IMG/VR virus record: IMGVR_UViG_3300046450_000316
Location: 1 to 39,302 of that record
Length of the DNA stretch: 39,302 bases
Source of the DNA: a virus
Reading direction: 5' to 3' (one strand)
The notes under the pieces are model-generated. The model worked only from the letters and a program-made list of their open reading frames with translations. It was not told the DNA's origin and made no database searches. Shown one piece after another: positions 1-8,743 of this stretch. How positions within the stretch are numbered: position 1 is the first letter of the stretch; every line of letters begins with the position of its first letter. The translations under genes and the position numbers were made by a program.

Positions 1-24
1 TTCGTCTTGTGAATAATTAGTCAT
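1..24 (-). CDS. Start of the next replication-region gene (partial)
   Basis: An ATG at 24-22 opens a frame that runs off the left edge (MTNYSQDE...). It is preceded by an AAGGGAA ribosome binding site lying inside the end of the exonuclease gene, and it overlaps the exonuclease stop codon, as is usual for coupled genes in this operon. Only eight codons are visible, so no function can be given. Confidence 0.5.
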
Positions 25-796
25 GTTCCCTTCCTTTAAATATATCAGCTACACCATGAGGTGTCCAAAGTACAACTTCATGTTTATCATGAAAGTACTC
101 ACCATCTCTTAATATTCTGGCCATCCGACAGTTTTGTATGGCTCCTTCAGTTCCTTGTCCAGATTTAATGAAGGCTTCATTCACTACAGTCCACATATCT
201 AAAACCGATTCTGTATTTCCGGTCAAAATTTTGTCGGCAGATATTGGGCCTACGCCTTGACAACCTTTGTAATGATCTGTTGAATCTCCTACCAAAGATT
301 GATAAAAGAATTTGTAATCAGCATCTTTTTTTGACCATTCAAATACTTTCTCTTCTTTGAAATCCCAATGTAGACCGGGAATAGTCAGTAAATCTTTATC
401 TTCACTGACTATTATCCGTTCATCTTTTGATTTCTCAGTGGCTAAAATACCTATTGTGTCATCTGCTTCTAACCATTCATATACCTTAAAAGGATGTTTC
501 TCTTTACAATACTCTAAAGCAGGAATGAAACACATAGGTTTTCTCCCACCTTTTCTATTGCTTTTATAGTCAGGATTGACTATCTTTCTGAAGTTGTTCT
601 TATCAGTAAAACATAGTATAATCTTATCTGCTTGTGTTCCTTCTTTCACCTTCCATATCTGATTATCAATTAGTGTCTTTGCTTCCGCTAAATCACAATG
701 TAATGTCCATGAATCTCCTCCCCAATTAATCTCTCTTTCTGAAAGCCTTGTTGCTTTATATACAAATATGTCTGCATCAATTAGTAACTCTCGCAT
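17..796 (-). CDS. 5'-3' exonuclease, T7 gp6 type
   Basis: A 259-residue member of the FEN/5'-3' exonuclease family. It would degrade duplex DNA from 5' ends, supplying nucleotides from host DNA and removing RNA primers. Visible motifs are the N-terminal LLIDADIFVYKA metal site (D7, D9), the acidic cluster EADD at 110-113, SEDKD at 131-135, GDSTDH at 170-175, and a helix-hairpin-helix-like GCQGVGPISA at 178-187. T7 gp6 is about 300 residues, so this one is slightly short. It follows the polymerase and a small nuclease-like gene, matching T7 order (gp5 then gp6), and overlaps that upstream gene by 20 bases. The family assignment is firm; the biological role is inferred from T7. Confidence 0.93.
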   Translation of the reverse strand: MRELLIDADIFVYKATRLSEREINWGGDSWTLHCDLAEAKTLIDNQIWKVKEGTQADKIILCFTDKNNFRKIVNPDYKSNRKGGRKPMCFIPALEYCKEKHPFKVYEWLEADDTIGILATEKSKDERIIVSEDKDLLTIPGLHWDFKEEKVFEWSKKDADYKFFYQSLVGDSTDHYKGCQGVGPISADKILTGNTESVLDMWTVVNEAFIKSGQGTEGAIQNCRMARILRDGEYFHDKHEVVLWTPHGVADIFKGREHD

Positions 797-1175
797 TCTC
801 TTCCTTGTGTAAATTTACTTTGTTTAAATATGTAGATGACTTCGTTAAGTCATAACGATAATCTTCATGCTTCTTAAAATTAAAAGAGGTGTGACTCTTC
901 ATATACCTCCAAGGTACTATGTATACATAAGGAAAACAACACGCAAATAAATAATCAAAATCTCCCTTCTTATAACCTCTTTTAACTCGTAATCCATTTA
1001 ACTTACCTTCCCTTGTTAAAGGAATACTTTTTTTCCTTGAATGTTTAATTTGTATAGTAATCCAATCTTTACCGTTCTTAACTACTAAATCAAATGCGGA
1101 TGATGGATCTAATGGAACACACATAGAATAGTTCCACATATGTAGAAGATACCTTACTATCTCTTCTCCTGCCAT
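777..1175 (-). CDS. Putative PD-(D/E)XK-type nuclease
   Basis: Located between DNA polymerase and exonuclease. The core reads like a PD-(D/E)XK nuclease: a GEEIV helix near the start, then SAFDLVV followed after a short loop by ITIQIKHS, i.e. the D-x(n)-Q/E-x-K arrangement of Holliday-junction-resolvase-like and small phage nucleases. The open frame reaches back to 1313, but that would overlap the polymerase by about 120 bases. The ATG at 1175 (MAGEEIV) sits 17 bases after the polymerase stop and is preferred, although its ribosome binding site is weak. Without a structure or profile search the nuclease call is tentative. Role in recombination or DNA end processing is inference. Confidence 0.6.
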   Translation of the reverse strand: MAGEEIVRYLLHMWNYSMCVPLDPSSAFDLVVKNGKDWITIQIKHSRKKSIPLTREGKLNGLRVKRGYKKGDFDYLFACCFPYVYIVPWRYMKSHTSFNFKKHEDYRYDLTKSSTYLNKVNLHKEENARVTN

Positions 1176-1191
1176 ACCAAAGGCAGATGAA

Positions 1192-2925
1192 TCAATGTGT
1201 GGTTGCCCAATTTGGTCCGGTTTTGAACTCACCAGTGAGGGGAATTCTAAAACTGTACCTCTCACCTGCGATGGCGATTGCTTCGACTGCGAGATCTCCG
1301 ATTCTTTTTGCATGTTCCTTTTTTACTGTAAGTTGAACTTCATCATGAACAAAAGCTACTTGTCTATAATCTTCCCCATACTTAAATTCTTTTTCCAGAA
1401 GATTATGCATTTCAACAACCCATCTTTTACAAATTATTGCTCCTGCTGACTGTAGTAATGTGTTCAAAGCTGAATGGCTAGAACGTACAGGTACTTTCCT
1501 ACCATCTAAACCTTTTATAAATCCCATCTCTGCTTTCTTCTGAACGGCATCTCTTAAAGATTTCAAAGCTGGTATTTTACTAAGAAACTCTTTCTTTAAT
1601 CTTGACCCTTCAGCTTTCCCTTTACCCACGATTTGACCAATTTTTTCATTTCCTGCGCCATATAAGAAACCATAAATAAAAGTTTTTGCTTGATCTCTAG
1701 TAGATAAACCAGCGGCTTTCTGATTAGTTGTGTGTATGTCCTCTTCAAGAAGTAATTTACCATATGCACCACCATCATACTTAGCAAGATAGTGGCTAAG
1801 ACAACGGAGTTCCAGACTAGAGACATCAACTCCCAAAAGATCCATCTTTGAGTCTGCTCTAAATAATGTTCTACATTCTTTCCCAAAGGGTGCGTTAAGA
1901 TTTGGAACTTGAGCGAGATTAGGGTGCGAGTGAGAGCAACGCGAAGTCTGTGCGCCCATTGTGTTGATTCTACCATGTAGCCTACCTTTTTTTGATAATT
2001 TTATCCATGCTTGATTACCTTCAGCTAACTGAGCAATACGTTTATTCAAAATAAAGTATTGTGACATCAGTTTTGCTTCAGGATACTTGAGCTTGTTTAA
2101 TACTTTCTCATCAATCTTTGGGTCATGTGTAGGTGTAAACTCTGTAGGTGTCCACCCTCTCAACTCTTGAAGTCGTTTAGCTATGTGCTTACGACTATTA
2201 GGATTAAAATCGATAATCTTAATCTTAGAATAGGAGCCATTCTTACGTAGTCCCTCATCTACTATCCATGAGCCAAACACTTCACCTAATGTTTTAGATA
2301 GCTTAGATCTCTTATCCGCAAGATCACCATACAATTCAATAGCTTTAGGCTCATCAAAAGAAAATCCTGCTTCTTCCTGACGAAGACACACTTCTGCTAT
2401 TTTATGTTCCAAATCTAAACAATCTTTTGGAGGAACACTATTCATTAGATATGTGTATAGTAACTCTGTTAAATGTACATCATTTACACAATAGTCAATC
2501 ATCTCAGGTGTAAGTACATCAAAAGCATTCTCTTGTTGTGAATATGTACCTTTAAAAGAACCTAACCGTTCTCCCCATGCCTTGAGAGAGTGACTGCCCC
2601 ATAATTTAGCCTCAATCTTACGTATTTTTGAGTCTGTCTCACGTAGATTAGCATAGATAACTCTTGAAAGTATTAAAGTATCCAGAGTCTGATCTATAGG
2701 GATCGTAAATCCATAGAGTCTTTTAAGAGCTATCAAATCATAACCTAATATGTTATGACCTATTATCTTTTTATCACTCAAGTCTATAAGTGCCTTCTTG
2801 ATCTTTGAGTCTGAATCCGCAATTGTTAATTCACCAGTATTAAGGTTACGGTATACTAACAAATGAACTTTCGTTATGGTATCCAACAAACCATCGGATT
2901 CTATATCTAAAACTACCTCTTCCAT
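1192..2925 (-). CDS. DNA polymerase, family A, T7 gp5 type
   Basis: The replicative phage polymerase, 577 residues. The N-terminal 3'-5' exonuclease shows DIESDG (D7, E9), GHNILGYD at 56-63 and DYCVNDVHLTELL at 144-156. The polymerase domain has motif A GVDVSSLELRCL (D367), motif B RDQAKTFIYGFLYGAG (R410, K414, Y418), nearly identical to T7, and motif C VHDEVQ (D528). T7 gp5 is 704 residues. The missing length includes the thioredoxin-binding insertion: between FGSW (217-220) and FNPNSRKH (240-247) only about 20 residues remain where T7 has about 90. Processivity therefore must not depend on host thioredoxin in the T7 way. It starts 12 bases after the primase-helicase stop in the same operon. 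Confidence 0.97.
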   Translation of the reverse strand: MEEVVLDIESDGLLDTITKVHLLVYRNLNTGELTIADSDSKIKKALIDLSDKKIIGHNILGYDLIALKRLYGFTIPIDQTLDTLILSRVIYANLRETDSKIRKIEAKLWGSHSLKAWGERLGSFKGTYSQQENAFDVLTPEMIDYCVNDVHLTELLYTYLMNSVPPKDCLDLEHKIAEVCLRQEEAGFSFDEPKAIELYGDLADKRSKLSKTLGEVFGSWIVDEGLRKNGSYSKIKIIDFNPNSRKHIAKRLQELRGWTPTEFTPTHDPKIDEKVLNKLKYPEAKLMSQYFILNKRIAQLAEGNQAWIKLSKKGRLHGRINTMGAQTSRCSHSHPNLAQVPNLNAPFGKECRTLFRADSKMDLLGVDVSSLELRCLSHYLAKYDGGAYGKLLLEEDIHTTNQKAAGLSTRDQAKTFIYGFLYGAGNEKIGQIVGKGKAEGSRLKKEFLSKIPALKSLRDAVQKKAEMGFIKGLDGRKVPVRSSHSALNTLLQSAGAIICKRWVVEMHNLLEKEFKYGEDYRQVAFVHDEVQLTVKKEHAKRIGDLAVEAIAIAGERYSFRIPLTGEFKTGPNWATTH

Positions 2926-2937
2926 TTTACCCTTCCG

Positions 2938-4593
2938 TTAGAAATCTTGATTATCGGTGACTTCTTCCATTTCAAAATTATCCGTAGAAACTTCTACCAT
3001 TCTTCCAGTTTCCTTTGAATACTCCACCGCATTACAAATGCCAGTTTCACCTGTCCATCTATTTTTTAGAATTCTTACTGTTGTTAGGTTTGGATGATCC
3101 TCACTCTGCTGATTTCTCTCACAACCTATAACAATATCAGATAGTTGAGCTATCCCATGAGTACCACGTAACTGATTAAGAGAAGTTTGAACGCCTTCTT
3201 CATGACCTCTATCTCCACTCGGTCTACGTAAATGTGATACAAGTATCAACGCACATTGTAATTCTTCTACTAAACTACGTAATTTAGTCATTACAAAGTC
3301 CAACATTCTACGCTCATCTCCTCCACTGGTCAGTCCTGAAATGATAATGCTGATATGATCTAAAATAATACAATCACATTCCATTCCTCGTACTAAATAT
3401 CTAATCTTGTTAAAGAGGTGTTCAGGTTCTACACTTCCCCAGTGATCATAAAGGAATAAATTACCTGTACCAACTACATTATCAAATCCCTCTTTTAATT
3501 CTTCGGTTGTACACTCTACATTCTGTAAATGAATAGGTTTATTTAAGTATAGACCTACAAAACCCAATGCTGTACGTTTGTTATTCTCTTCCAAGGCTAA
3601 GTAACCTATCTTTTGTCCTTGTAACATTAAGGAATAACCTATCTCCCTACATACTTGAGACTTACCTACACCACTACCTGCTGTGATAGTGACTATCTCT
3701 CCTCTGCGTAGACCTTGAGTCATATTGTTTAAACCTGAGTAAGGGTATGGAAAGGATTCTACATTGTTTTCTGTAGATATTAAGTCCCATAAATCTCTAC
3801 CATCTACAATACCATCTGGCCTCCACACTTGCGCCGCCCATATAGATGCTATTATCTCCTTTTCTTTCCCTTCTTGAAGCATTTCACTGGCATCCTTGAG
3901 AGGTAAATGTGCTATCTTTACTTTTCCGGGTGAAAACAGTGGCACACACTCTTCTACGGCCTTCTTTCCTGCCTCATCTTGATCGAACATCAAGATTATA
4001 GTATCGAACCCTTCTAAATATTCTATTTCACGTTGTAGACAACGCTTTGCACCACCTGAACCTGTTGCAATACTAACAACTGGCCACTTATTACCCTGTG
4101 CTTGTGATACTGACATAGCATCAATCTCTCCCTCAGTAACTACAATCATCTTTCCTTTGGAAAAAAGATGTTTACCAAAAAGATTAGCCTGTTTAGTATC
4201 TCCAATGAATAAAAAATCTTTATTAGAGAAACGTAACTTCTGAGCTACTACCTCACTTGATCCTGCCTTACGATAATTAGCAATCTGTACTTTCTTACCT
4301 TTAAAAGTACCTATTTGGTAATCCCACTTATTAACTGTGTCTTGTGACAGGCATCTCTTCTGAAGAGGTACTCTGTCTCCAGTTACAAAATCCATTTTCA
4401 TTTTTTCCTTCCTTTGTGTGATTGGTTTCTCACCACCTTTTGCTTGGTGATAACCACATCCGGGTGAAAAGCAGTAACCATGACCATCATCATACATGGC
4501 GAGATTATCTTGAGATCCACAGCTAGGACAAGGGATGTGATTAATTAATGTAGAGTCCTCCCTTTCTACACTCTCTCTTCCGAAGAGTTCCAT
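2938..4593 (-). CDS. Primase-helicase, T7 gp4 type
   Basis: A bifunctional replication protein of 551 residues (T7 gp4: 566). A zinc-binding primase module is at the N-terminus (C22, C25, C41, C46), then a TOPRIM domain with EGEID at 154-158 and DQDEAG at 204-209, then a RecA-like hexameric helicase. The helicase has Walker A GSGVGKS at 306-312, the catalytic ALEE at 333-336, Walker B ILDH around D412, and VSHLRRP at 452-458. A second ATG at 4401 (codon 65), preceded by AAGGAAGG at good spacing, would give a protein lacking the zinc domain, as in T7 gp4B (codon 64). The start lies 27 bases inside the preceding small gene, so translation is probably coupled. Confidence 0.96.
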   Translation of the reverse strand: MELFGRESVEREDSTLINHIPCPSCGSQDNLAMYDDGHGYCFSPGCGYHQAKGGEKPITQRKEKMKMDFVTGDRVPLQKRCLSQDTVNKWDYQIGTFKGKKVQIANYRKAGSSEVVAQKLRFSNKDFLFIGDTKQANLFGKHLFSKGKMIVVTEGEIDAMSVSQAQGNKWPVVSIATGSGGAKRCLQREIEYLEGFDTIILMFDQDEAGKKAVEECVPLFSPGKVKIAHLPLKDASEMLQEGKEKEIIASIWAAQVWRPDGIVDGRDLWDLISTENNVESFPYPYSGLNNMTQGLRRGEIVTITAGSGVGKSQVCREIGYSLMLQGQKIGYLALEENNKRTALGFVGLYLNKPIHLQNVECTTEELKEGFDNVVGTGNLFLYDHWGSVEPEHLFNKIRYLVRGMECDCIILDHISIIISGLTSGGDERRMLDFVMTKLRSLVEELQCALILVSHLRRPSGDRGHEEGVQTSLNQLRGTHGIAQLSDIVIGCERNQQSEDHPNLTTVRILKNRWTGETGICNAVEYSKETGRMVEVSTDNFEMEEVTDNQDF

Positions 4594-4892
4594 ATTTTTT
4601 CATCCAGTTTAGAAGTTGCCGATATTGAGTTGATATATGTGTATCCACAACTCACTAAAAAATACTTTATTTGATCTAGTACCTCTGGCAAAGTCTCAGC
4701 GTCAAATTGAACCTTGACATCATCCACTTTATAGTTCTTACCTGACAAGTCATCTCTATCCATGTATGTCCGTATCTGTTGGAACTTATATGTCTCTTCC
4801 ATGTCGAGTTCCTCATCTAAGACAAACTTTTTCATAGTCTTCTTATTTGTACGATGAACCTGCGTACCTCTATTTAATATACCCTTACCCAT
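4566..4892 (-). CDS. Conserved hypothetical protein between amidase homologue and primase-helicase
   Basis: A 108-residue protein of unknown function. It is mixed charge with an acidic middle (DEELDMEETYKF) and no signal or membrane segment. The start at 4892 is supported by AGGAAGG eight bases upstream; a second methionine at codon 20 (MKKFVLDEELD) is possible. It lies in the replication operon between the gp3.5-like and gp4-like genes and its end overlaps the primase-helicase start by 28 bases. In T7 this interval holds small accessory genes. I see no motif that would let me assign a role. Confidence 0.75.
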   Translation of the reverse strand: MGKGILNRGTQVHRTNKKTMKKFVLDEELDMEETYKFQQIRTYMDRDDLSGKNYKVDDVKVQFDAETLPEVLDQIKYFLVSCGYTYINSISATSKLDEKIWNSSEERV

Positions 4893-4905
4893 ACTATCCT
4901 TCCTA

Positions 4906-5334
4906 TTAGAAATCTAACCATGATTGAACATCAAAGTATGGTGAGAGTTGTGACGGTTCTATCTCATTAAATCCTAAGATAGTTGACTGAGGATATGTAT
5001 GTCTCAACCACATGACACTTTCTTTTAGCTCTTGCCATTGCTTTGATGTATAATTTAAACGAGGTTCAAACTCTGAATCTGTAAGAGTTCCACCGATTAG
5101 ACACACAGACACAGACGTATCGTTATATCCTTCGGTGTGTGCTCCTACTTCTTCTAGCTCTCTCCCTGTTTCTAATGTACCATCTCTCTTTATGAGAAGA
5201 TGATGTACCACATTCAAAAACCCTTTCTGTCTATGTAGTTTATTCATATCTGTAACATCAAGGTTTAGGCTAGGTGGTGTCTGACTGCTATGTATAATTA
5301 TATACTTAGTTTCTCTTCTATTTATTCTATCCAT
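4906..5334 (-). CDS. T7 lysozyme (gp3.5) homologue, probably without amidase activity
   Basis: A 142-residue protein with the N-acetylmuramoyl-L-alanine amidase fold of T7 gp3.5. The alignable landmarks are IIIHSSQ (H15, T7 H17), HHLLIKRDGTLE, and GAHTEGYNDTSVSVCLIGG. T7 gp3.5 both cleaves peptidoglycan and inhibits phage RNA polymerase. Here the catalytic tyrosine (T7 Y46) is histidine (H44). The C-terminal zinc/catalytic segment, AHHEVAPKACP in T7, reads GFNEIEPSQLSP, so ligands H122 and C130 and the lysine K128 are all replaced. Only one zinc ligand remains. Retention as an RNA polymerase regulator is the likely role; a separate M15 peptidase (17679-18062) could do lysis. Fold call firm, loss of activity inferred. 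Confidence 0.85.
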   Translation of the reverse strand: MDRINRRETKYIIIHSSQTPPSLNLDVTDMNKLHRQKGFLNVVHHLLIKRDGTLETGRELEEVGAHTEGYNDTSVSVCLIGGTLTDSEFEPRLNYTSKQWQELKESVMWLRHTYPQSTILGFNEIEPSQLSPYFDVQSWLDF

Positions 5335-5681
5335 TCTTCAGGAATATTTTGGTTTGCAAATTTAAAATCATATTTTGTAGCCCACGCTTTACATGTTAAA
5401 TTAGAACCTTGAACCTTTTTATTCCAGTCGTAAAACACTAGCCTAATATCTAACTCAGGATGTTGTTTCTTGATAGCTCTCAAAATTCTTTGAGCTGTGA
5501 TTCTAAAAAACCCTTTCGCCTCAATAATTATGCCATTTGGTAGAATAAAGTCTGGTTTATACTTTCCTTCCAGCGTATAACCTAGAATAAGTGTTTCGTA
5601 TTCATAGGCTATACGCCTTTCCTCTAGGAAGGAACCTAGCTTGTCTTCAAATTGGTTACGGAAACCTTTAGAAGTCCTCAT
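5322..5681 (-). CDS. Endonuclease I, T7 gp3 type (Holliday junction resolvase)
   Basis: A PD-(D/E)XK resolvase that in T7 debranches replicating and recombining DNA and helps digest host DNA. Counting from the ATG at 5681, the catalytic residues are E12 (QFEDKLG), D44 (KPDF), E54 and K56 (IIIEAKG); the D-to-E spacing of ten is exactly that of T7 (D55, E65, K67). HPELDIRLVF and IPEEWI match the T7 C-terminal region. The frame is open upstream to 5753, but that lies inside ssb and has no T7 counterpart. The 5681 start overlaps the ssb end by 14 bases. The end overlaps the amidase homologue by 13 bases. About 119 residues against 149 in T7. Confidence 0.93.
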   Translation of the reverse strand: MRTSKGFRNQFEDKLGSFLEERRIAYEYETLILGYTLEGKYKPDFILPNGIIIEAKGFFRITAQRILRAIKKQHPELDIRLVFYDWNKKVQGSNLTCKAWATKYDFKFANQNIPEEWIE

Positions 5682-6225
5682 CTTCTTCTTTTTCCTGTTT
5701 AAACTCATCCGTAACTGACTCAGAGGTGTCTGTAAAACCTTCTTCCTCTTCAAAACCCATATCTGAAATAGGGTTATAAGGAATTAGGTTTATAACTTGA
5801 ACAGCATCCATGTATAATGTGACACCTGCTCCACCTTGAACAAACCAGAAGTTAGGCCGGAATGATACTTTCACATCTGAACCTCTTCCAAGCGAAACAT
5901 TACAAGGTTTCAACTTAGCATCAATCAAACGGACAGTAGCCTTTCGTTTCTCTCCATTCTTAGATTTAAAGAATGGTTTCTGCTTGAACTTAAACAGCAC
6001 ATCATCCCCATCTTCTTTGTAGGGTGGATTTGCTAATTGTTTTGCTCCTGACTCCTTCTGTGAAGAGTCCATCCACTCATCAATGGTAGCCATGAACTTC
6101 TTAGCTTCCTTACGTGGCATAGTGAATGCTAACTGATACTCACCCTCTTCTGAAAACTTAGTGTTAGGTCGTTCAAGATATGCCCACGCCACTTTACCTG
6201 ACGGTGATACTTGTCTATCTGCCAT
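5668..6225 (-). CDS. Single-stranded DNA-binding protein, T7 gp2.5 type
   Basis: A 185-residue protein at the T7 gp2.5 position, directly after RNA polymerase and before endonuclease I. The N-terminus (MADRQVSPSGKVAWAYLERPNT) and the basic central part fit the gp2.5 OB-fold family. The C-terminus is strongly acidic and ends in phenylalanine (EKEEDEDF), the tail that in T7 gp2.5 contacts polymerase and primase-helicase. AAGGAGG lies upstream of the ATG. A phage-type promoter (6286-6304) sits just upstream, so this is probably the first gene of the phage-polymerase-transcribed replication operon. T7 gp2.5 is 232 residues. Confidence 0.88.
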   Translation of the reverse strand: MADRQVSPSGKVAWAYLERPNTKFSEEGEYQLAFTMPRKEAKKFMATIDEWMDSSQKESGAKQLANPPYKEDGDDVLFKFKQKPFFKSKNGEKRKATVRLIDAKLKPCNVSLGRGSDVKVSFRPNFWFVQGGAGVTLYMDAVQVINLIPYNPISDMGFEEEEGFTDTSESVTDEFKQEKEEDEDF

Positions 6226-6285
6226 TTATTATCCTCCTTAAATGGTGTTGCTAATTTAAATCCAAATGATATATTCATTTGAATA

Positions 6286-6304
6286 CTATAAGGGTAGTTA
6301 ATTA
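6286..6304 (-). promoter_or_regulatory. Phage RNA polymerase promoter upstream of ssb
   Basis: The minus strand reads TAATTAACTACCCTTATAG, with the probable start at the G of TATAG (6286). It differs from the copies at 11514-11532 and 15629-15647 at no more than three positions, and resembles the T3 promoter AATTAACCCTCACTAAAG. It overlaps the RNA polymerase stop codon and points at ssb and the replication genes, as class II promoters do in T7. Confidence 0.75.
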
Positions 6305-8743
6305 ACAAAAGAAATACTTAGAATCAAGCACCTCTGTAATGTCTAACTCACCTCTCTTTGGAGGGTTGGGAACGTAATCAACCACTTCCAAAGCTGACTG
6401 TTTAAACTCTTCAAGAGGATCAAATTCTTGATAAAGCTTAACAAATGCCTCTCTTAATAATGAAGCTAATTGTGGTGTTTTTGCGGCATGTGTGCCATAT
6501 GAATCGTGTATCATTTGAAATGATTGTATACCTACATCCACACACATATTTACAGTGAAAGTCAATGCACAAGCATCTAACGAGTGTACAAAGTTAGGTG
6601 CAGAACCATTCACCGATCTTCGATTATCTATTCCAGAATCATCTTCCATCTGTATAGTAGGTTTGATTAACACACCATCAATATGAGTGAATATTTTTTT
6701 CTTGGATATATCCTTGTACTGTTGATGTATTATCATACCAGAAGGTATCCACCATATCAAGGGGTAATTTTGTTTGCTAACTATACTTGATACTTTTCTA
6801 ATCCAATCCATAGCCTCTTTCGCACTAACTACAACATCTGTAATAGCTTGCCATACTCTAGTAGTGATCCAGTTCACAGGTACATATAATGGAAGGTTTT
6901 TATCCCACGGATAGTCCAAACCTTCATATATACACTCTCTCACATACTCTTCTACATAACTTCTACATGAAAACCGAGTTCCACCATAAGGAACCACCAT
7001 AACAGGCCGTTTTGTCATCTTACGATTGATGAGTCCAGAATTTAACCACTTCTCGGCCATTTCATCACCTTCTTCCATCTCTCGCCTCACAGTCCTTAAA
7101 ACATGATCAGCGACATCTTGATATATGTCTTGTGGTTGTTCTTTATTCATAAGATTAGTCGCATGACCACCAACTTTACATCGTAACATCGCTGAGTAAT
7201 GCTGTAACCCATTGTTACTTCCATCTAAGGCTATAGGTAAACTTGACTTGTAACCAAAACCTTCTCGTTTAAATCCTGCCCATTCATGACAGAAAGCTAA
7301 GAATAACCACGGATCACCAACTTTTTTCCAGAAGTCACAGTCTAGTCCGTGTTTAGCTACACCTAGAATCTGTTCTTCATGTTCATATACCCAATCCACC
7401 CTTTCTTGCAAAGTGATTTTATCAACTCCAGCACAATTAGCACCATGTATGGCTAACCAATCAGCTTGCTCTTGGTTCTCAATTGGTAAACTCTTTGAGA
7501 AAGTTAGTAATGCCTTGGCATATTCAGTTCCTTGAGGTGTAAGGAAGGATGATACTGTGTATTTTCTACCTCTGAAGTCTACTTGGTAAGGAAAATGAAA
7601 ACCATCAAACTTAGAAAATTTTTCAGCCATTTTAATTGTACGCATGAACTGTAGTATCTTGGATTTTCTCCTCACGTTCTCAGCATAGCATTCTGAAGCT
7701 ACTGTCTTCCAATCTATGAACTTTTTGTACATCTCTTCATCCATATCTGCTTTCCTCATTCCTTTGGAAGCTGGACAAGGTGGAATAGTGGCTTCAGTTT
7801 TGTCTGGTAATGAGCCAATACTTATGCTATGAGTAGATGCCTCAGTCATTATATCTAACACTTTCTTATTTATCTTCCACTTAGTATTCTGTAGTGCATT
7901 GACACAACTGTACTCCTGTTTCATATCATGATAAGCTAATTCACTAGCTATATTTTTGTTACTTGTCTTGATAAACCCTATTCTTTTTGTTAGGTATCCT
8001 CCACTATAAGGTGAAGTCCATTCTAAGGGTGTACATACCATAGGTGAATAGGCAGGTGAAAGTAATTCTCCCTTGCTATTTATTTTCTCAATCCAATCTA
8101 AAGTAGCACTAGTTGGAAGAATAGTAAGTTCTTTTCTCTTTCTACCTTTAGTCATTGTCACTACTTTAACAAGTCCAGTACCACGTACTAATAAGTCTAC
8201 ACACTTTAAACCTACTTGAATACGTTCTGTAACTGTCCAAGTCTCAGTATGTTCTACATCAATCTTATGTTTACAATGCTTTAGCAATCCATACCTTCGG
8301 TAATGCCGTGATGCTGATCTTTTACCAACTTGTTTCATCAGATAATCGAAATAATGCTTATCTCCATCTCTGTATAAGTTAAACTTCACTTGATCTTCTA
8401 ATGATTGTCCAATCTTAAAAGCTAAATTAGTCAGCTTTTGTGATTTAGATATTCCATCCATGATAGATCGTAAAGTAATGAATGCTGTCACCTCAGAGTC
8501 CAGCATAGCAAGGAAAGGTGCGGCAAGTGCTTTTCTACCTGCTCCACCTTCTAAAGCTTCACCAATGAAAGAATCAATTTTTCGGGAAAACTTATCTACA
8601 CTTTGCTTCATCAATAGAATACCATGCAAAGATGTTGATTCGGAGTTCGTAGTTTTTGCTTCTCTCACTTGTTTACGGAACTTCTCAATTCCGAATTCAA
8701 TCATATCTTCTTCTAGTTTTCTCTGTTCTTCAAATATGTTCAT
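6302..8743 (-). CDS. Single-subunit phage RNA polymerase, T7 gp1 type
   Basis: An 813-residue T7-family RNA polymerase (T7: 883) that would transcribe middle and late phage genes from its own promoters. Visible motifs are VDFRGRKY near 388-395; motif A LPIALDGSNNGLQHYSAML (D507, T7 D537); motif B KMTKRPVMVVPYGG with K578, R579 and Y586 (T7 K631, R632, Y639); and motif C QMIHDSYGTHA with D747 (T7 D812). The C-terminus YFFC resembles the essential hydrophobic T7 end FAFA. The specificity-loop region (about 680-697, KKIFTHIDGVLIKPT) differs from T7, consistent with the different promoter found here. ATG 8743 has AAGGAAGG upstream. It is the last gene of the early region. Confidence 0.98.
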   Translation of the reverse strand: MNIFEEQRKLEEDMIEFGIEKFRKQVREAKTTNSESTSLHGILLMKQSVDKFSRKIDSFIGEALEGGAGRKALAAPFLAMLDSEVTAFITLRSIMDGISKSQKLTNLAFKIGQSLEDQVKFNLYRDGDKHYFDYLMKQVGKRSASRHYRRYGLLKHCKHKIDVEHTETWTVTERIQVGLKCVDLLVRGTGLVKVVTMTKGRKRKELTILPTSATLDWIEKINSKGELLSPAYSPMVCTPLEWTSPYSGGYLTKRIGFIKTSNKNIASELAYHDMKQEYSCVNALQNTKWKINKKVLDIMTEASTHSISIGSLPDKTEATIPPCPASKGMRKADMDEEMYKKFIDWKTVASECYAENVRRKSKILQFMRTIKMAEKFSKFDGFHFPYQVDFRGRKYTVSSFLTPQGTEYAKALLTFSKSLPIENQEQADWLAIHGANCAGVDKITLQERVDWVYEHEEQILGVAKHGLDCDFWKKVGDPWLFLAFCHEWAGFKREGFGYKSSLPIALDGSNNGLQHYSAMLRCKVGGHATNLMNKEQPQDIYQDVADHVLRTVRREMEEGDEMAEKWLNSGLINRKMTKRPVMVVPYGGTRFSCRSYVEEYVRECIYEGLDYPWDKNLPLYVPVNWITTRVWQAITDVVVSAKEAMDWIRKVSSIVSKQNYPLIWWIPSGMIIHQQYKDISKKKIFTHIDGVLIKPTIQMEDDSGIDNRRSVNGSAPNFVHSLDACALTFTVNMCVDVGIQSFQMIHDSYGTHAAKTPQLASLLREAFVKLYQEFDPLEEFKQSALEVVDYVPNPPKRGELDITEVLDSKYFFC

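Noticed and set aside
1596-1976. 126-codon minus-strand frame inside the DNA polymerase gene
   Set aside because: It is another frame of conserved polymerase motifs A and B and has no support of its own.
7981-8020. Further phage promoter inside the RNA polymerase gene (minus strand CACCTTATAGTGG)
   Set aside because: Only the TTATAG part fits, the TAATNAAC part is missing, and the bases are explained by coding for a conserved protein region.
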